Assembly (NCBI GenBank): GCA_035512775.1
Contig: DATKDI010000038.1
Span: forward strand, 1-38,530
Length of the DNA: 38,530 bases
Direction: 5' to 3'
Origin: JAJNBA01 sp035512775
GTDB taxonomy: Bacteria > Actinomycetota > UBA4738 > HRBIN12
Part shown: piece after piece, positions 32,606-38,350 of the stretch
Numbering within the stretch: the stretch's first letter is position 1
Layout: every line of letters starts with the position of its first letter
Notes under the pieces: model-generated
Databases searched by the model: none
Told to the model about the DNA's origin: nothing
Seen by the model: the letters and a program-made list of their open reading frames with translations, nothing else
Position numbers and translations under genes: made by a program

Positions 32606-33933
32606 CACGGGCTCGCCTCCTCTGGCGCGTGCTCGGGTTGTGCTGTTTCGACATCGGCACGTTCGACCAGCAGGTCGAGGGCCTTGGTCCTGATGATATC
32701 CCCGGCCAGCGTTACGACCTGACCGGTGCGCTCCAGATCCTTCGCCACCGCCTTGGGCTCCCGGTCGTATGCCTGGGCCAGAACGGCGATCTCGGCGCCG
32801 ATCTCCTCGGCGGTGACCTCCAGGGAAGCGTTGCGGGCGATGCCCTCCAGGACCAGATCGCTCTTGATCGCACGGATAGCGTGCTCGCGGGAATCCGCGC
32901 GCAGACGCGCCTCGTCCCATCCCTGGAGCTCCAACATCTTCTCGAGACCGATCCCCATGCGCTCGGCCTGGTCCCGGGCGTGGTGGATCCGGTGGTCGGT
33001 CTCCTCGTCGATCAAACTCTCCGGGAGATCCACGTCGAATCTGTCGATCATCGCCTGGAGCACGAGGTCACGGAGGGCGGCGTCGGCCTCCCGCTCCTTC
33101 ACCTCGGTCAGCCGCTCACGGAGGTCGTCGCGCAGCTGCGGGATCGTGTCGAACTCCGACGCGGTCTTCGCGAAGTCGTCGTCGAGCTCAGGGAGCTTGC
33201 GAGCCTTCACGTCCTTCATGAGCACCGAGATCTCGACGGCCGCACCCCCGAGCTCTTCGCCGAACCGTTCGGGCAGCGCATCGGAGACCTTCAGGATCGC
33301 GCCCGGCTTGGCCCCGACGAGCTCCACGTCGAGCTTCTCCCCCACCTCGCCGGAGCCGACGGAGTACAGGTAGTCCTCGCGCGACGCCCGCTCGACCTTC
33401 TCCCTGCCCTTCGTCACCGTGAGATCCACGGTCACGAAGTCCCCCTGCTGCACGGGCCGCCCGACGGGTTCGAGCTCCGAGAAGCGTTCCCGCAGACGCT
33501 CAAGCCAGTCGTCGATCTCCTGCTCGGTCACCTCGACCGAGGGCTTGGTCACGCCGATCCCTGTGTAGTCCGATTCCTCGAAGGAGAGCCGAGGACGAAC
33601 CTCGACGGTCGCGGAGAAGACGAAGGGCTTCCCCGGCTCCAGCTGCTGAACGTCGATGTCGGGATCGGTGATCGGCGCCAGGTCCTCCTCGGCGACGGCC
33701 TTCCGGAAATAGGTCGGCACCGACGAGTTCACGAACTCCTCGAGGATCGCGTCCTTCCCGATCTGGGTGTCGATGATCTGCTTCGGCACCTTGCCCTTGC
33801 GGAAGCCCGGGATCTTGATCTGGTTCGCGATCGCCCGGTAGGTGCGGTCGAGGTCCTTGCCGAACTCCTCTTCGGGCACCTCGATCGTGAGCTTGACGGT
33901 ATGCGGATCGGTGGTCTCGACGGTCGTCTCCAT
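32605..33933 (-). CDS. tig: trigger factor
   Basis: A 442-residue ribosome-bound chaperone and prolyl isomerase. The ribosome-binding signature GFRKGKVP lies at about 43-50. The FKBP-type PPIase domain (about 150-240) contains QGDFVTVDL, and the C-terminal helical chaperone arms follow. The tail (DVETAQPEHAPEEASP) is short. It heads the tig-clpP unit and has a -10 box 9 nt upstream. Confidence 0.96.
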   Translation of the reverse strand: METTVETTDPHTVKLTIEVPEEEFGKDLDRTYRAIANQIKIPGFRKGKVPKQIIDTQIGKDAILEEFVNSSVPTYFRKAVAEEDLAPITDPDIDVQQLEPGKPFVFSATVEVRPRLSFEESDYTGIGVTKPSVEVTEQEIDDWLERLRERFSELEPVGRPVQQGDFVTVDLTVTKGREKVERASREDYLYSVGSGEVGEKLDVELVGAKPGAILKVSDALPERFGEELGGAAVEISVLMKDVKARKLPELDDDFAKTASEFDTIPQLRDDLRERLTEVKEREADAALRDLVLQAMIDRFDVDLPESLIDEETDHRIHHARDQAERMGIGLEKMLELQGWDEARLRADSREHAIRAIKSDLVLEGIARNASLEVTAEEIGAEIAVLAQAYDREPKAVAKDLERTGQVVTLAGDIIRTKALDLLVERADVETAQPEHAPEEASP

Positions 33934-33942
33934 GGAAGACCC

Positions 33943-33948
33943 AGGCTA
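33943..33948 (-). promoter_or_regulatory. tig: TAGCCT -10-like box of tig
   Basis: Minus-strand TAGCCT lies 9 nt before the ATG of tig with no clear Shine-Dalgarno. It sits in the 94-nt divergent gap shared with the hisN-like gene. Confidence 0.4.
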
Positions 33949-34015
33949 CTCGACCCGGTGTCTTCGTCGGCCGACGACTGTGCTCATCGCACCTGGTCGG
34001 ACGCGTCGCGGCTGG

Positions 34016-34021
34016 TAGCGT
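34016..34021 (+). promoter_or_regulatory. TAGCGT -10-like box of the hisN-like gene
   Basis: TAGCGT lies 6 nt before the GTG at 34028. The gap (cgggcc) is too short for a ribosome-binding site, so a leaderless start is inferred. Confidence 0.45.
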
Positions 34022-34027
34022 CGGGCC

Positions 34028-34783
34028 GTGTTCGAACAGGAGCTGTCCTTCGCTCACGAGCTCGCCGATCGCGCTGCCGAGATCTCGATGTCGTACTTCC
34101 TCGGCGAGTTCGAAGTCCGGCAGAAGGTGGACCTGACCCCGGTCACTCAGGCCGACCTCGAGGTGGAGACCGCGATCCGCGAGATGATCGCCGACCGCTT
34201 CCCCGCCGACGCCGTGACCGGCGAGGAGCAGGGGGAAGGTACCGGGGACCGGGTCTGGATCGTGGACCCGATCGACGGCACGCGGAACTTCGCGGACGGC
34301 GTGCCGATCTGGGCGACGCTCCTGGCGCTCCAGGTCGAGGGCCGATCGGTGCTCGGGATGGCGAGCGCACCGGCGCTCGGCGAGCGATACGAGGCCGTCC
34401 GGGGAGGTGGCGCGCACTGGAACGGTCGCGAGCTCCACGCGAGCGACCGGAAGCTCGACGACGCGCTCATGGTCTTCTCGAGCGTCGACGACTGGCTGGG
34501 AGGGCCGCGTGAGGACGCGTTCCTCGATCTCCTGCGGGACACGCGTCGGAGCCGTGGGTTCGGAGACTTCTGGGGACACATGCTCGTCGCGCGCGGGGCG
34601 GCCGATCTGACGATGGAGCCGGCCCTGCGGATCTGGGACTGGGCCTCGATCACGGTGATCGTCGAGGAGGCGGGCGGCCGCGTCACGACGTTCGAAGGCG
34701 AGGAGCCATCGGACGGCTCGAGCATCCTCACGACCAACCCGATCGTGCACGAGGAAGTGGTCCGGCGCCTCTCGGGCCCGTGA
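34028..34783 (+). CDS. hisN: inositol-monophosphatase-family phosphatase, HisN-like
   Basis: A 251-residue Mg-dependent phosphatase. The metal motif WIVDPIDGTRNF (about 77-88), the Glu pair in GEEQGEG and the C-terminal WDWA are intact. The FGDFWGHMLVARGAADLTMEP segment resembles actinobacterial HisN, which dephosphorylates histidinol phosphate, more than SuhB-type inositol phosphatases. No other his gene is near, so the substrate is not proven. The GTG at 34028 follows a -10 box. The stop overlaps the tag start as GTGA. Confidence 0.8.
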   Translation: MFEQELSFAHELADRAAEISMSYFLGEFEVRQKVDLTPVTQADLEVETAIREMIADRFPADAVTGEEQGEGTGDRVWIVDPIDGTRNFADGVPIWATLLALQVEGRSVLGMASAPALGERYEAVRGGGAHWNGRELHASDRKLDDALMVFSSVDDWLGGPREDAFLDLLRDTRRSRGFGDFWGHMLVARGAADLTMEPALRIWDWASITVIVEEAGGRVTTFEGEEPSDGSSILTTNPIVHEEVVRRLSGP

Positions 34784-35391
34784 ATCGCTGCGAGTGGGCG
34801 CCCGTCGAGAGCGCCGTCTACCTCGCCTACCACGACGAGGAGTGGGGCGTGCCGGTGCACGACGACGGCCATCTGTTCGAGATGCTGACCCTCGAGGGCG
34901 CGCAGGCCGGGCTGTCGTGGTCCACGATCCTCAACAAACGCGAGGGCTACCGTCGCGCCTTCTCCGGCTTCGACCCGGGGAAGGTGGCCCGGTTCAGCTC
35001 GAGGAGAGTTGATCGTCTGCTGTCGGATCCGTCGATCGTTCGGAACCGGATGAAGATCGAGTCGACGGTCGCCAACGCGCGCGCCGTGCTCGAGGTCCAG
35101 GAGCAAGACGGCTCCCTCGACGCGTACCTCTGGTCGTTCGTGGGGGGATCTCCCATGGTCAACCGGTTCCAGAAGCTGGGCGAGATCCCCGCCGAGACCC
35201 CCGAGTCGAAGGCGATGTCACGGGACCTGAAGCGGCGAGGGTTCCGCTTCGTGGGTCCCACTGTCTGTTACGCGTTCATGCAGGCGTGCGGTCTCGTGCT
35301 GGACCACGTAGCAAGTTGTTTCCGCTACGACGAGCTGGCTGCGCTCGCGGGGAAACCCCCCAGTCAGACGCTGAAGGAGGTGAAGTCGTGA
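34780..35391 (+). CDS. tag: DNA-3-methyladenine glycosylase I
   Basis: A 203-residue Tag-type glycosylase that removes 3-methyladenine from DNA. The family zinc ligands are visible: C4 (MNRCEW), H18 (AYHDEEWG) and the C-terminal His/Cys pair in LDHVASC. The helix-hairpin region contains ILNKREGYRRAF and the substrate Glu lies in LTLEGAQAGLSW. It overlaps the upstream phosphatase gene by GTGA and the following 31-codon ORF in the same way. Confidence 0.95.
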   Translation: MNRCEWAPVESAVYLAYHDEEWGVPVHDDGHLFEMLTLEGAQAGLSWSTILNKREGYRRAFSGFDPGKVARFSSRRVDRLLSDPSIVRNRMKIESTVANARAVLEVQEQDGSLDAYLWSFVGGSPMVNRFQKLGEIPAETPESKAMSRDLKRRGFRFVGPTVCYAFMQACGLVLDHVASCFRYDELAALAGKPPSQTLKEVKS

Positions 35392-35642
35392 GCCTGAGCA
35401 CCGAGAAGGTCACGATCTGGCCAGTCTCCGAGGAGGAGGCCATCGCGATCCTGCGGGAGGTGGCCGCGAAAGCCACCGCCTGAGCCCGACGAGGTCCCGA
35501 GGTCCCTGATCGCCCGGAGCAGTCGCAGCCGGACGACCTCGTCCGTGTCCGCCATCACGATCAGCGTGGCGAGTTCAGCGGAGGCGGGTCGCGCCGTGAG
35601 CGCACGAAGGATCTCGGCGCGGTCAGCGGTGGGGGCTTCCAA
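35364..35642 (-). CDS. possible small helical protein, start unclear (perhaps frameshifted)
   Basis: The first half of this frame looks coding: AEILRALTARPASAELA, VVRLRLLRAIRDLG, with G/C at most third positions. It continues upstream in frame as far as 35720 (LAAPGPAALAELRRIL) without ATG or GTG. An ATG at 35728 (MADLLAR) lies in another frame, and one missing base would join the two. The second half overlaps the 31-codon gene and tag and looks non-coding. It may be a decayed gene. The stretch 35484-35778 contains nothing else I can support. Confidence 0.3.
   Translation of the reverse strand: MEAPTADRAEILRALTARPASAELATLIVMADTDEVVRLRLLRAIRDLGTSSGSGGGFRGHLPQDRDGLLLGDWPDRDLLGAQAHDFTSFSV
35388..35483 (+). 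CDS. 31-residue ORF with a perfect Shine-Dalgarno, end of the hisN-tag operon
   Basis: GTG at 35388 overlaps the tag stop as GTGA. AAGGAGGTGA, fully complementary to the 16S 3' end, lies just upstream with 7 nt between GGAGG and the start. This is the best ribosome-binding site in the window. The product (MSLSTEKVTIWPV, then EEEAIAILREVAAKATA) is a short strand plus an amphipathic helix. No family is recognised. A minus-strand open frame (35364-35642) covers the same bases, so coding on only one strand is likely here. Confidence 0.5.
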   Translation: MSLSTEKVTIWPVSEEEAIAILREVAAKATA

Positions 35643-35778
35643 GATCCGACGCAGCTCAGCGAGCGCCGCCGGACCGGGCGCCGCCAGGTGCGAGCGAGCG
35701 TCGGCGTCCTCGCGAGGAGATCAGCCATGGGCCGACGCAAGGAATGCAGGACGGCCACCCCGAGGACAACGACTGCAC

Positions 35779-36090
35779 TCAGCGCGGCACATGGAGGAAC
35801 CCATGCACCTTCTTGAGTGTCGCGAGCGACTTGTTAGCCGGTCCCGTGTACCCGTGTCCGGATCGGAGGTGCCGAAGCAGCTCCAGCTGATCCGGCGTCG
35901 CCGTGGTCGAATGATCAAGCCTCTGGCCGACGCTCAGCTTCCGCACGAGGTTGTGTTCAAGGTCGAGGACGGCCTCAATGGAAAGGCCGAGTTCGAACGT
36001 GATCGCCTCCATCGCGGCCCCATCCGTGAGCAGGTCGAGGAGGTCCTGCTCGGCCTGCGTGACGGGGGGACGGCCCTCGTCCTGGCTCAC
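35779..36090 (-). CDS. small LuxR/GerE-like helix-turn-helix protein
   Basis: A 103-residue protein. Residues 10-60 (TQAEQDLLDLLTDGAAMEAIT, LGLSIEAVLDLEHNLVRKLSV) match the pattern of the GerE HTH, in which T-x-x-E is followed by L-G-x-S-x-x-T-V and R-K-L. The recognition helix is divergent (EAVLDLEHNL). No receiver or sensor domain is attached. The tail (about 75-103) is basic. The start is GTG with TACGCT 7 nt upstream. Regulatory function is inferred and no target is known. Confidence 0.6.
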   Translation of the reverse strand: MSQDEGRPPVTQAEQDLLDLLTDGAAMEAITFELGLSIEAVLDLEHNLVRKLSVGQRLDHSTTATPDQLELLRHLRSGHGYTGPANKSLATLKKVHGFLHVPR

Positions 36091-36097
36091 GAGGAGG

Positions 36098-36103
36098 AGC
36101 GTA
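36098..36103 (-). promoter_or_regulatory. TACGCT -10-like box of the small HTH gene
   Basis: Minus-strand TACGCT lies 7 nt before the GTG at 36090. It matches the leaderless pattern seen elsewhere in the window. Confidence 0.4.
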
Positions 36104-36154
36104 CCCGAGGGTCAATCCTCCGCCAGCCGAGCGAACAGACGCCGAGCGGGACGC

Positions 36155-36355
36155 CTAGCTACGACCAGCGACACGCCCCACGAAGGTCTGCGGCCAGCCC
36201 TACAGCTTGCAGATCCGGTCCCACGTCTCGAAGCTTGGCGAGCGAGCGCCGGCCTCGATCTCCCGGTACTCCCGGACGCTGACGCCGAGACGCCAAGCGG
36301 CTTGCCCGACCGACCAGCCCGCCGATCGCGGTCGAGCCCGAGCACCATGGCAGTC
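36155..36355 (-). pseudogene. decayed XRE-type HTH regulator, copy 1
   Basis: In one minus-strand frame the region encodes AGWSVGQAAWRLGVS, REYREIEAGARSPSFETW and DRICKL, a clear XRE-type helix-turn-helix. It then meets TAG at 36200-36202, after which the conserved GWPQTF continues in frame to a TAG at 36155. No ATG, GTG or TTG exists in frame before the domain. An in-frame TAG lies at 36356, so the start is lost too. About 135 bases are roughly 90% identical by eye to copy 2 (36688-36888), which has Phe where this copy has the stop. Confidence 0.75.
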
Positions 36356-36364
36356 CTAGAAGGC

Positions 36365-36370
36365 TAAGCT
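36365..36370 (+). promoter_or_regulatory. TAAGCT -10-like box for the gene at 36379
   Basis: TAAGCT lies 8 nt before the ATG at 36379 without a Shine-Dalgarno sequence, fitting a leaderless mRNA. Confidence 0.4.
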
Positions 36371-36378
36371 GCGACGGT

Positions 36379-36672
36379 ATGAGGGAGTTCAGCTCGGAAC
36401 CCAGAGTCGCTATTGAAATCGCCGCCGAACAGAGCGGGGTTCGCCTCGCGACCCTTGTCGCGTGGGCGGCTCGTGGCGTACTCGGCGTCGAGCGCCACGG
36501 GAAGACAGAAACCGTCCTCCTGAGCGAGGTCCGGGCGCTCGCGTCTTGGGAGCGGCACCGCCGACCGGAGACGTTGCGCGAGCGCCTAAGAGACGCCGCC
36601 GCGACACAGGATTCCGCAAGGAAGGCGGCAGCGCTCCAGCGCGTTGCGAGAGACCGTGACACTGGGAGCTAG
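36379..36672 (+). CDS. small HTH protein, excisionase/MerR-like
   Basis: A 97-residue basic protein. Residues 10-50 (VAIEIAAEQSGVRLATLVAW, then ARGVLGVERHGKTETVLLSEV) follow the excisionase or MerR-type winged-helix pattern: A-A-E-x-x-G-V, T-L-x-x-W-A, a short wing, then a Ser-Glu-Val strand-helix boundary. A charged helix (about 55-97, RRPETLRERLRDAAA) completes it. It is flanked on both sides by minus-strand copies of a decayed XRE gene. An excision or regulatory role in a mobile element is possible. No integrase is in the window. Confidence 0.55.
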   Translation: MREFSSEPRVAIEIAAEQSGVRLATLVAWAARGVLGVERHGKTETVLLSEVRALASWERHRRPETLRERLRDAAATQDSARKAAALQRVARDRDTGS

Positions 36673-36687
36673 CCCCTCCGACACGCC

Positions 36688-36888
36688 TTAGGACTGCGGC
36701 CCCATGAACGTCTGCGGCCAGCCGAACAGCTTGCATATCCGGTCCCACGTCTCGAAGCTCGGCGATCGAGCGCCGGCCTCGAACTCCCGGTACTCCCAGA
36801 TGCTCACGCCGAGATGCCACGCCGCCTACCCGACCGACCAGCCCGCCGCTTTCGATCGTGCTCGAGCATCGCGGGGGAGTATCGCCAC
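36688..36888 (-). pseudogene. XRE-type HTH regulator, copy 2, with an in-frame amber codon
   Basis: A 67-codon frame starting at GTG 36888 reads MAILPRDARARSKAAGWSVG, then TAG (36826-36828, codon 21), then AAWHLGVSIWEYREFEAG, SPSFETWDRICKLFGWPQTF and a TAA stop at 36688. Copy 1 has Gln (CAA) at the amber position, so CAG to TAG is the likely change. TACGCT lies 6 nt before the GTG, so the promoter and start survive. Apart from this codon the gene looks intact. Recent inactivation or an assembly or base error are both possible. Confidence 0.75.
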
Positions 36889-36894
36889 GGCAGG

Positions 36895-36900
36895 AGCGTA
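36895..36900 (-). promoter_or_regulatory. TACGCT -10-like box of XRE copy 2
   Basis: Minus-strand TACGCT ends 6 nt before GTG 36888, the same arrangement as for other leaderless genes here. It supports that start codon. Confidence 0.4.
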
Positions 36901-36927
36901 GCGACAGCGGGCGATCCCGAGGGGAAA

Positions 36928-36961
36928 TGAAAGAGGAGCGCCTGTAGGCGCTCCTCTTTCA
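36928..36961. terminator. strong bidirectional terminator hairpin
   Basis: TGAAAGAGGAGCGCC (36928-36942) and GGCGCTCCTCTTTCA (36947-36961) form a perfect 15-bp stem with loop TGTA. The A-rich and T-rich outer ends give a short U-run in both directions. On the minus strand it begins 22 nt after the stop of the 50-codon ORF ending at 36984. On the plus strand no gene ends close by. Confidence 0.85.
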
Positions 36962-36983
36962 ATGGGTTGGTTCCCTTCGTGGA

Positions 36984-37136
36984 CTAGGGCTTGACGTTCC
37001 CCCCGCCACGACCGAAGTTGCAGAGGTTCACTTCGTTGTCGAACAGCTCCCGAGAGGAGACGAACATCCGCGTCATCATCGCGAGCGACGACGGGAAGGG
37101 TTGGCGGATGTCCGGCCTACGCGGCGACGGATCCAT
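36984..37136 (-). CDS. 50-residue ORF between a zincin-like gene and a terminator; unknown peptide
   Basis: The frame runs from ATG 37136 to TAG 36984. It gives a basic N-terminal part (MDPSPRRPDIRQPFPSSLA) and a distinctive C-terminal part (RMFVSSRELFDNEVNLCNF, then GRGGGNVKP) with one Cys and a Gly-rich end. No family is recognised. It lies 37 nt downstream of the HExxH gene on the same strand and 22 nt before a strong terminator, which makes it a plausible last gene of that operon. No good Shine-Dalgarno is seen. ATGs at codons 20, 21 and 24 are alternative starts. It could be a peptide precursor or a small partner protein. Confidence 0.45.
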   Translation of the reverse strand: MDPSPRRPDIRQPFPSSLAMMTRMFVSSRELFDNEVNLCNFGRGGGNVKP

Positions 37137-37173
37137 CAAAGCGCCCGACGGTTCCTACGTCGGGGAATGAACC

Positions 37174-37638
37174 CTACCGTCGCCGAAGCGCCGAGAGGGC
37201 GTCCTCGTCAGTGACCATCTGCCGTCGGTAGTTGTTGAGGGCGAAGCGGTCGCACGCTGTCTCAGCCGCTGATGCGGTCCCTCGCACTTCCTTGAGCCAC
37301 CAGTGCATCCACTCGTGGCAGTACGAGAACCGCAGGACCTCCTCGCGCGTGCGGAACGTGATGCCCTCGGTGAGCCAGATGAAGCGAGGTCGTGTTCCCT
37401 TCCCACTGGTCCGCCGCTTCGCGCCGTAGGGAACGATCTCGCCGAAGGGGAAGAACGGCTCCGGCAGCTGGAGCGTGATCGAGCGGTCCTCGAAGTCCGT
37501 CCACGCCGCCAGGTGCGGGCGGTCTCGGTAGCGGAGCGGCTTCACGTGGACCGAGTAGTCCCCCGGCTCCGGCAGCCCCGCCAGCATCGACGCCACGCCT
37601 TCGGCGGGGAGGTCCGGCACGGCAGAAGAGACGTCCAT
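37174..37638 (-). CDS. zincin-like protein with HExxH motif
   Basis: A 154-residue soluble protein. The motif HEWMH with preceding Cys (near residue 110) is the metal-binding helix of zincins. An ETACDRFAL segment 14 residues later could supply a third ligand Glu, as in ImmA/IrrE-type peptidases. The first 100 residues contain beta-like segments (RSITLQLPEPFFPFGEIVPYG, RPRFIWLTEG). The start may be ATG 37638 or TTG 37641, which lies 6 nt from a TAGGCT box. ImmA-like zincins often cleave an XRE repressor of mobile elements, and decayed XRE genes lie nearby. That link is inference. Confidence 0.65.
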   Translation of the reverse strand: MDVSSAVPDLPAEGVASMLAGLPEPGDYSVHVKPLRYRDRPHLAAWTDFEDRSITLQLPEPFFPFGEIVPYGAKRRTSGKGTRPRFIWLTEGITFRTREEVLRFSYCHEWMHWWLKEVRGTASAAETACDRFALNNYRRQMVTDEDALSALRRR

Positions 37639-37647
37639 CAAGGCGGC

Positions 37648-37653
37648 AGCCTA
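37648..37653 (-). promoter_or_regulatory. TAGGCT -10 box of the zincin-like gene
   Basis: Minus-strand TAGGCT lies 6 nt before TTG 37641 and 9 nt before ATG 37638, with no Shine-Dalgarno. It shares a short divergent gap with the azlC promoter. Confidence 0.45.
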
Positions 37654-37668
37654 CGAGAGGGTCGCTGA

Positions 37669-37674
37669 TAGGGT
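37669..37674 (+). promoter_or_regulatory. TAGGGT -10-like box of azlC
   Basis: TAGGGT lies 10 nt before the azlC ATG on the plus strand, in the 46-nt gap opposite the zincin-like gene. It is weaker than its neighbours. Confidence 0.35.
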
Positions 37675-37684
37675 CCGCGAACCG

Positions 37685-38350
37685 ATGGACGAGCCCGGCG
37701 GCTCACTCAGCTTCGCCCACGGTGCCAGGAAGGTCGCGCCGTTCTCGATCGCGGTGCTCGGCTTCGGGATGTCCTTCGGCGTTCTGGCCCGCCCGACGAT
37801 GGGGCCGATCGCGCCGATCGTCATGTCCGCGACGACGTTCGCCGGCTCGGCGCAGTTCGCCGCCGTCTCGATCCTCGGTGTCGGCGGGACGCTGGCCGCG
37901 GCGGTGGTGGCCGCCGTCCTCCTGAACGCGCGATACGCGCCGATCGGCCTGAGCGTGGCGCCGTCCCTCAGCGGGCCGTGGTGGTCGCGGTTCCTCCGCG
38001 CGCAGCTCGTCGTCGACGAGACCTGGGCGCTCTCCGCGGACGGCCGCGGTGGCCACGATCCCAAGATCATCGTCGGCGCCGGGGTGGTGCTCTACGCGGC
38101 CTGGGTCGCGGGCACGGCGCTTGGCGTGCTCTTCGGCGACCTGATCGGCGACCCCGCTCGGCTCGGGCTGGATGCGGCCTTCCCCGCGCTGTTCCTTGCC
38201 CTCCTGATGCCGAACCTGGTCCGCTCTCGATCACGTGTTGCCGCGGTCCTGGGCGCCGCCATCGCGCTCGCCCTGACGCCGATCACACCGGCGGGCGTGC
38301 CGATCGTTGCGGCGGGGCTCGCGTGCCTCATCGGGTGGCGGCGCCGGTGA
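37685..38350 (+). CDS. azlC: AzlC-family branched-chain amino-acid exporter subunit
   Basis: A 221-residue membrane protein with about five to six hydrophobic helices. Family marks are FGMSFGVLARPTMG, the TFAGSAQFAAVSIL segment and NARYAPIGLSVAP. AzlC and AzlD together form an exporter for branched-chain amino acids and analogues (4-azaleucine in Bacillus). The downstream azlD overlaps it as GTGA, so the pair is complete in the genome. Confidence 0.9.
   Translation: MDEPGGSLSFAHGARKVAPFSIAVLGFGMSFGVLARPTMGPIAPIVMSATTFAGSAQFAAVSILGVGGTLAAAVVAAVLLNARYAPIGLSVAPSLSGPWWSRFLRAQLVVDETWALSADGRGGHDPKIIVGAGVVLYAAWVAGTALGVLFGDLIGDPARLGLDAAFPALFLALLMPNLVRSRSRVAAVLGAAIALALTPITPAGVPIVAAGLACLIGWRRR

Noticed and set aside
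36155..36888. Amber (TAG) reassignment or programmed readthrough suggested by the in-frame TAG codons of both XRE copies
   Set aside because: TAG is the ordinary stop of rsfS, rodA, mreD, fabG, clpX and others here, so genome-wide reassignment is excluded. Decay is simpler.
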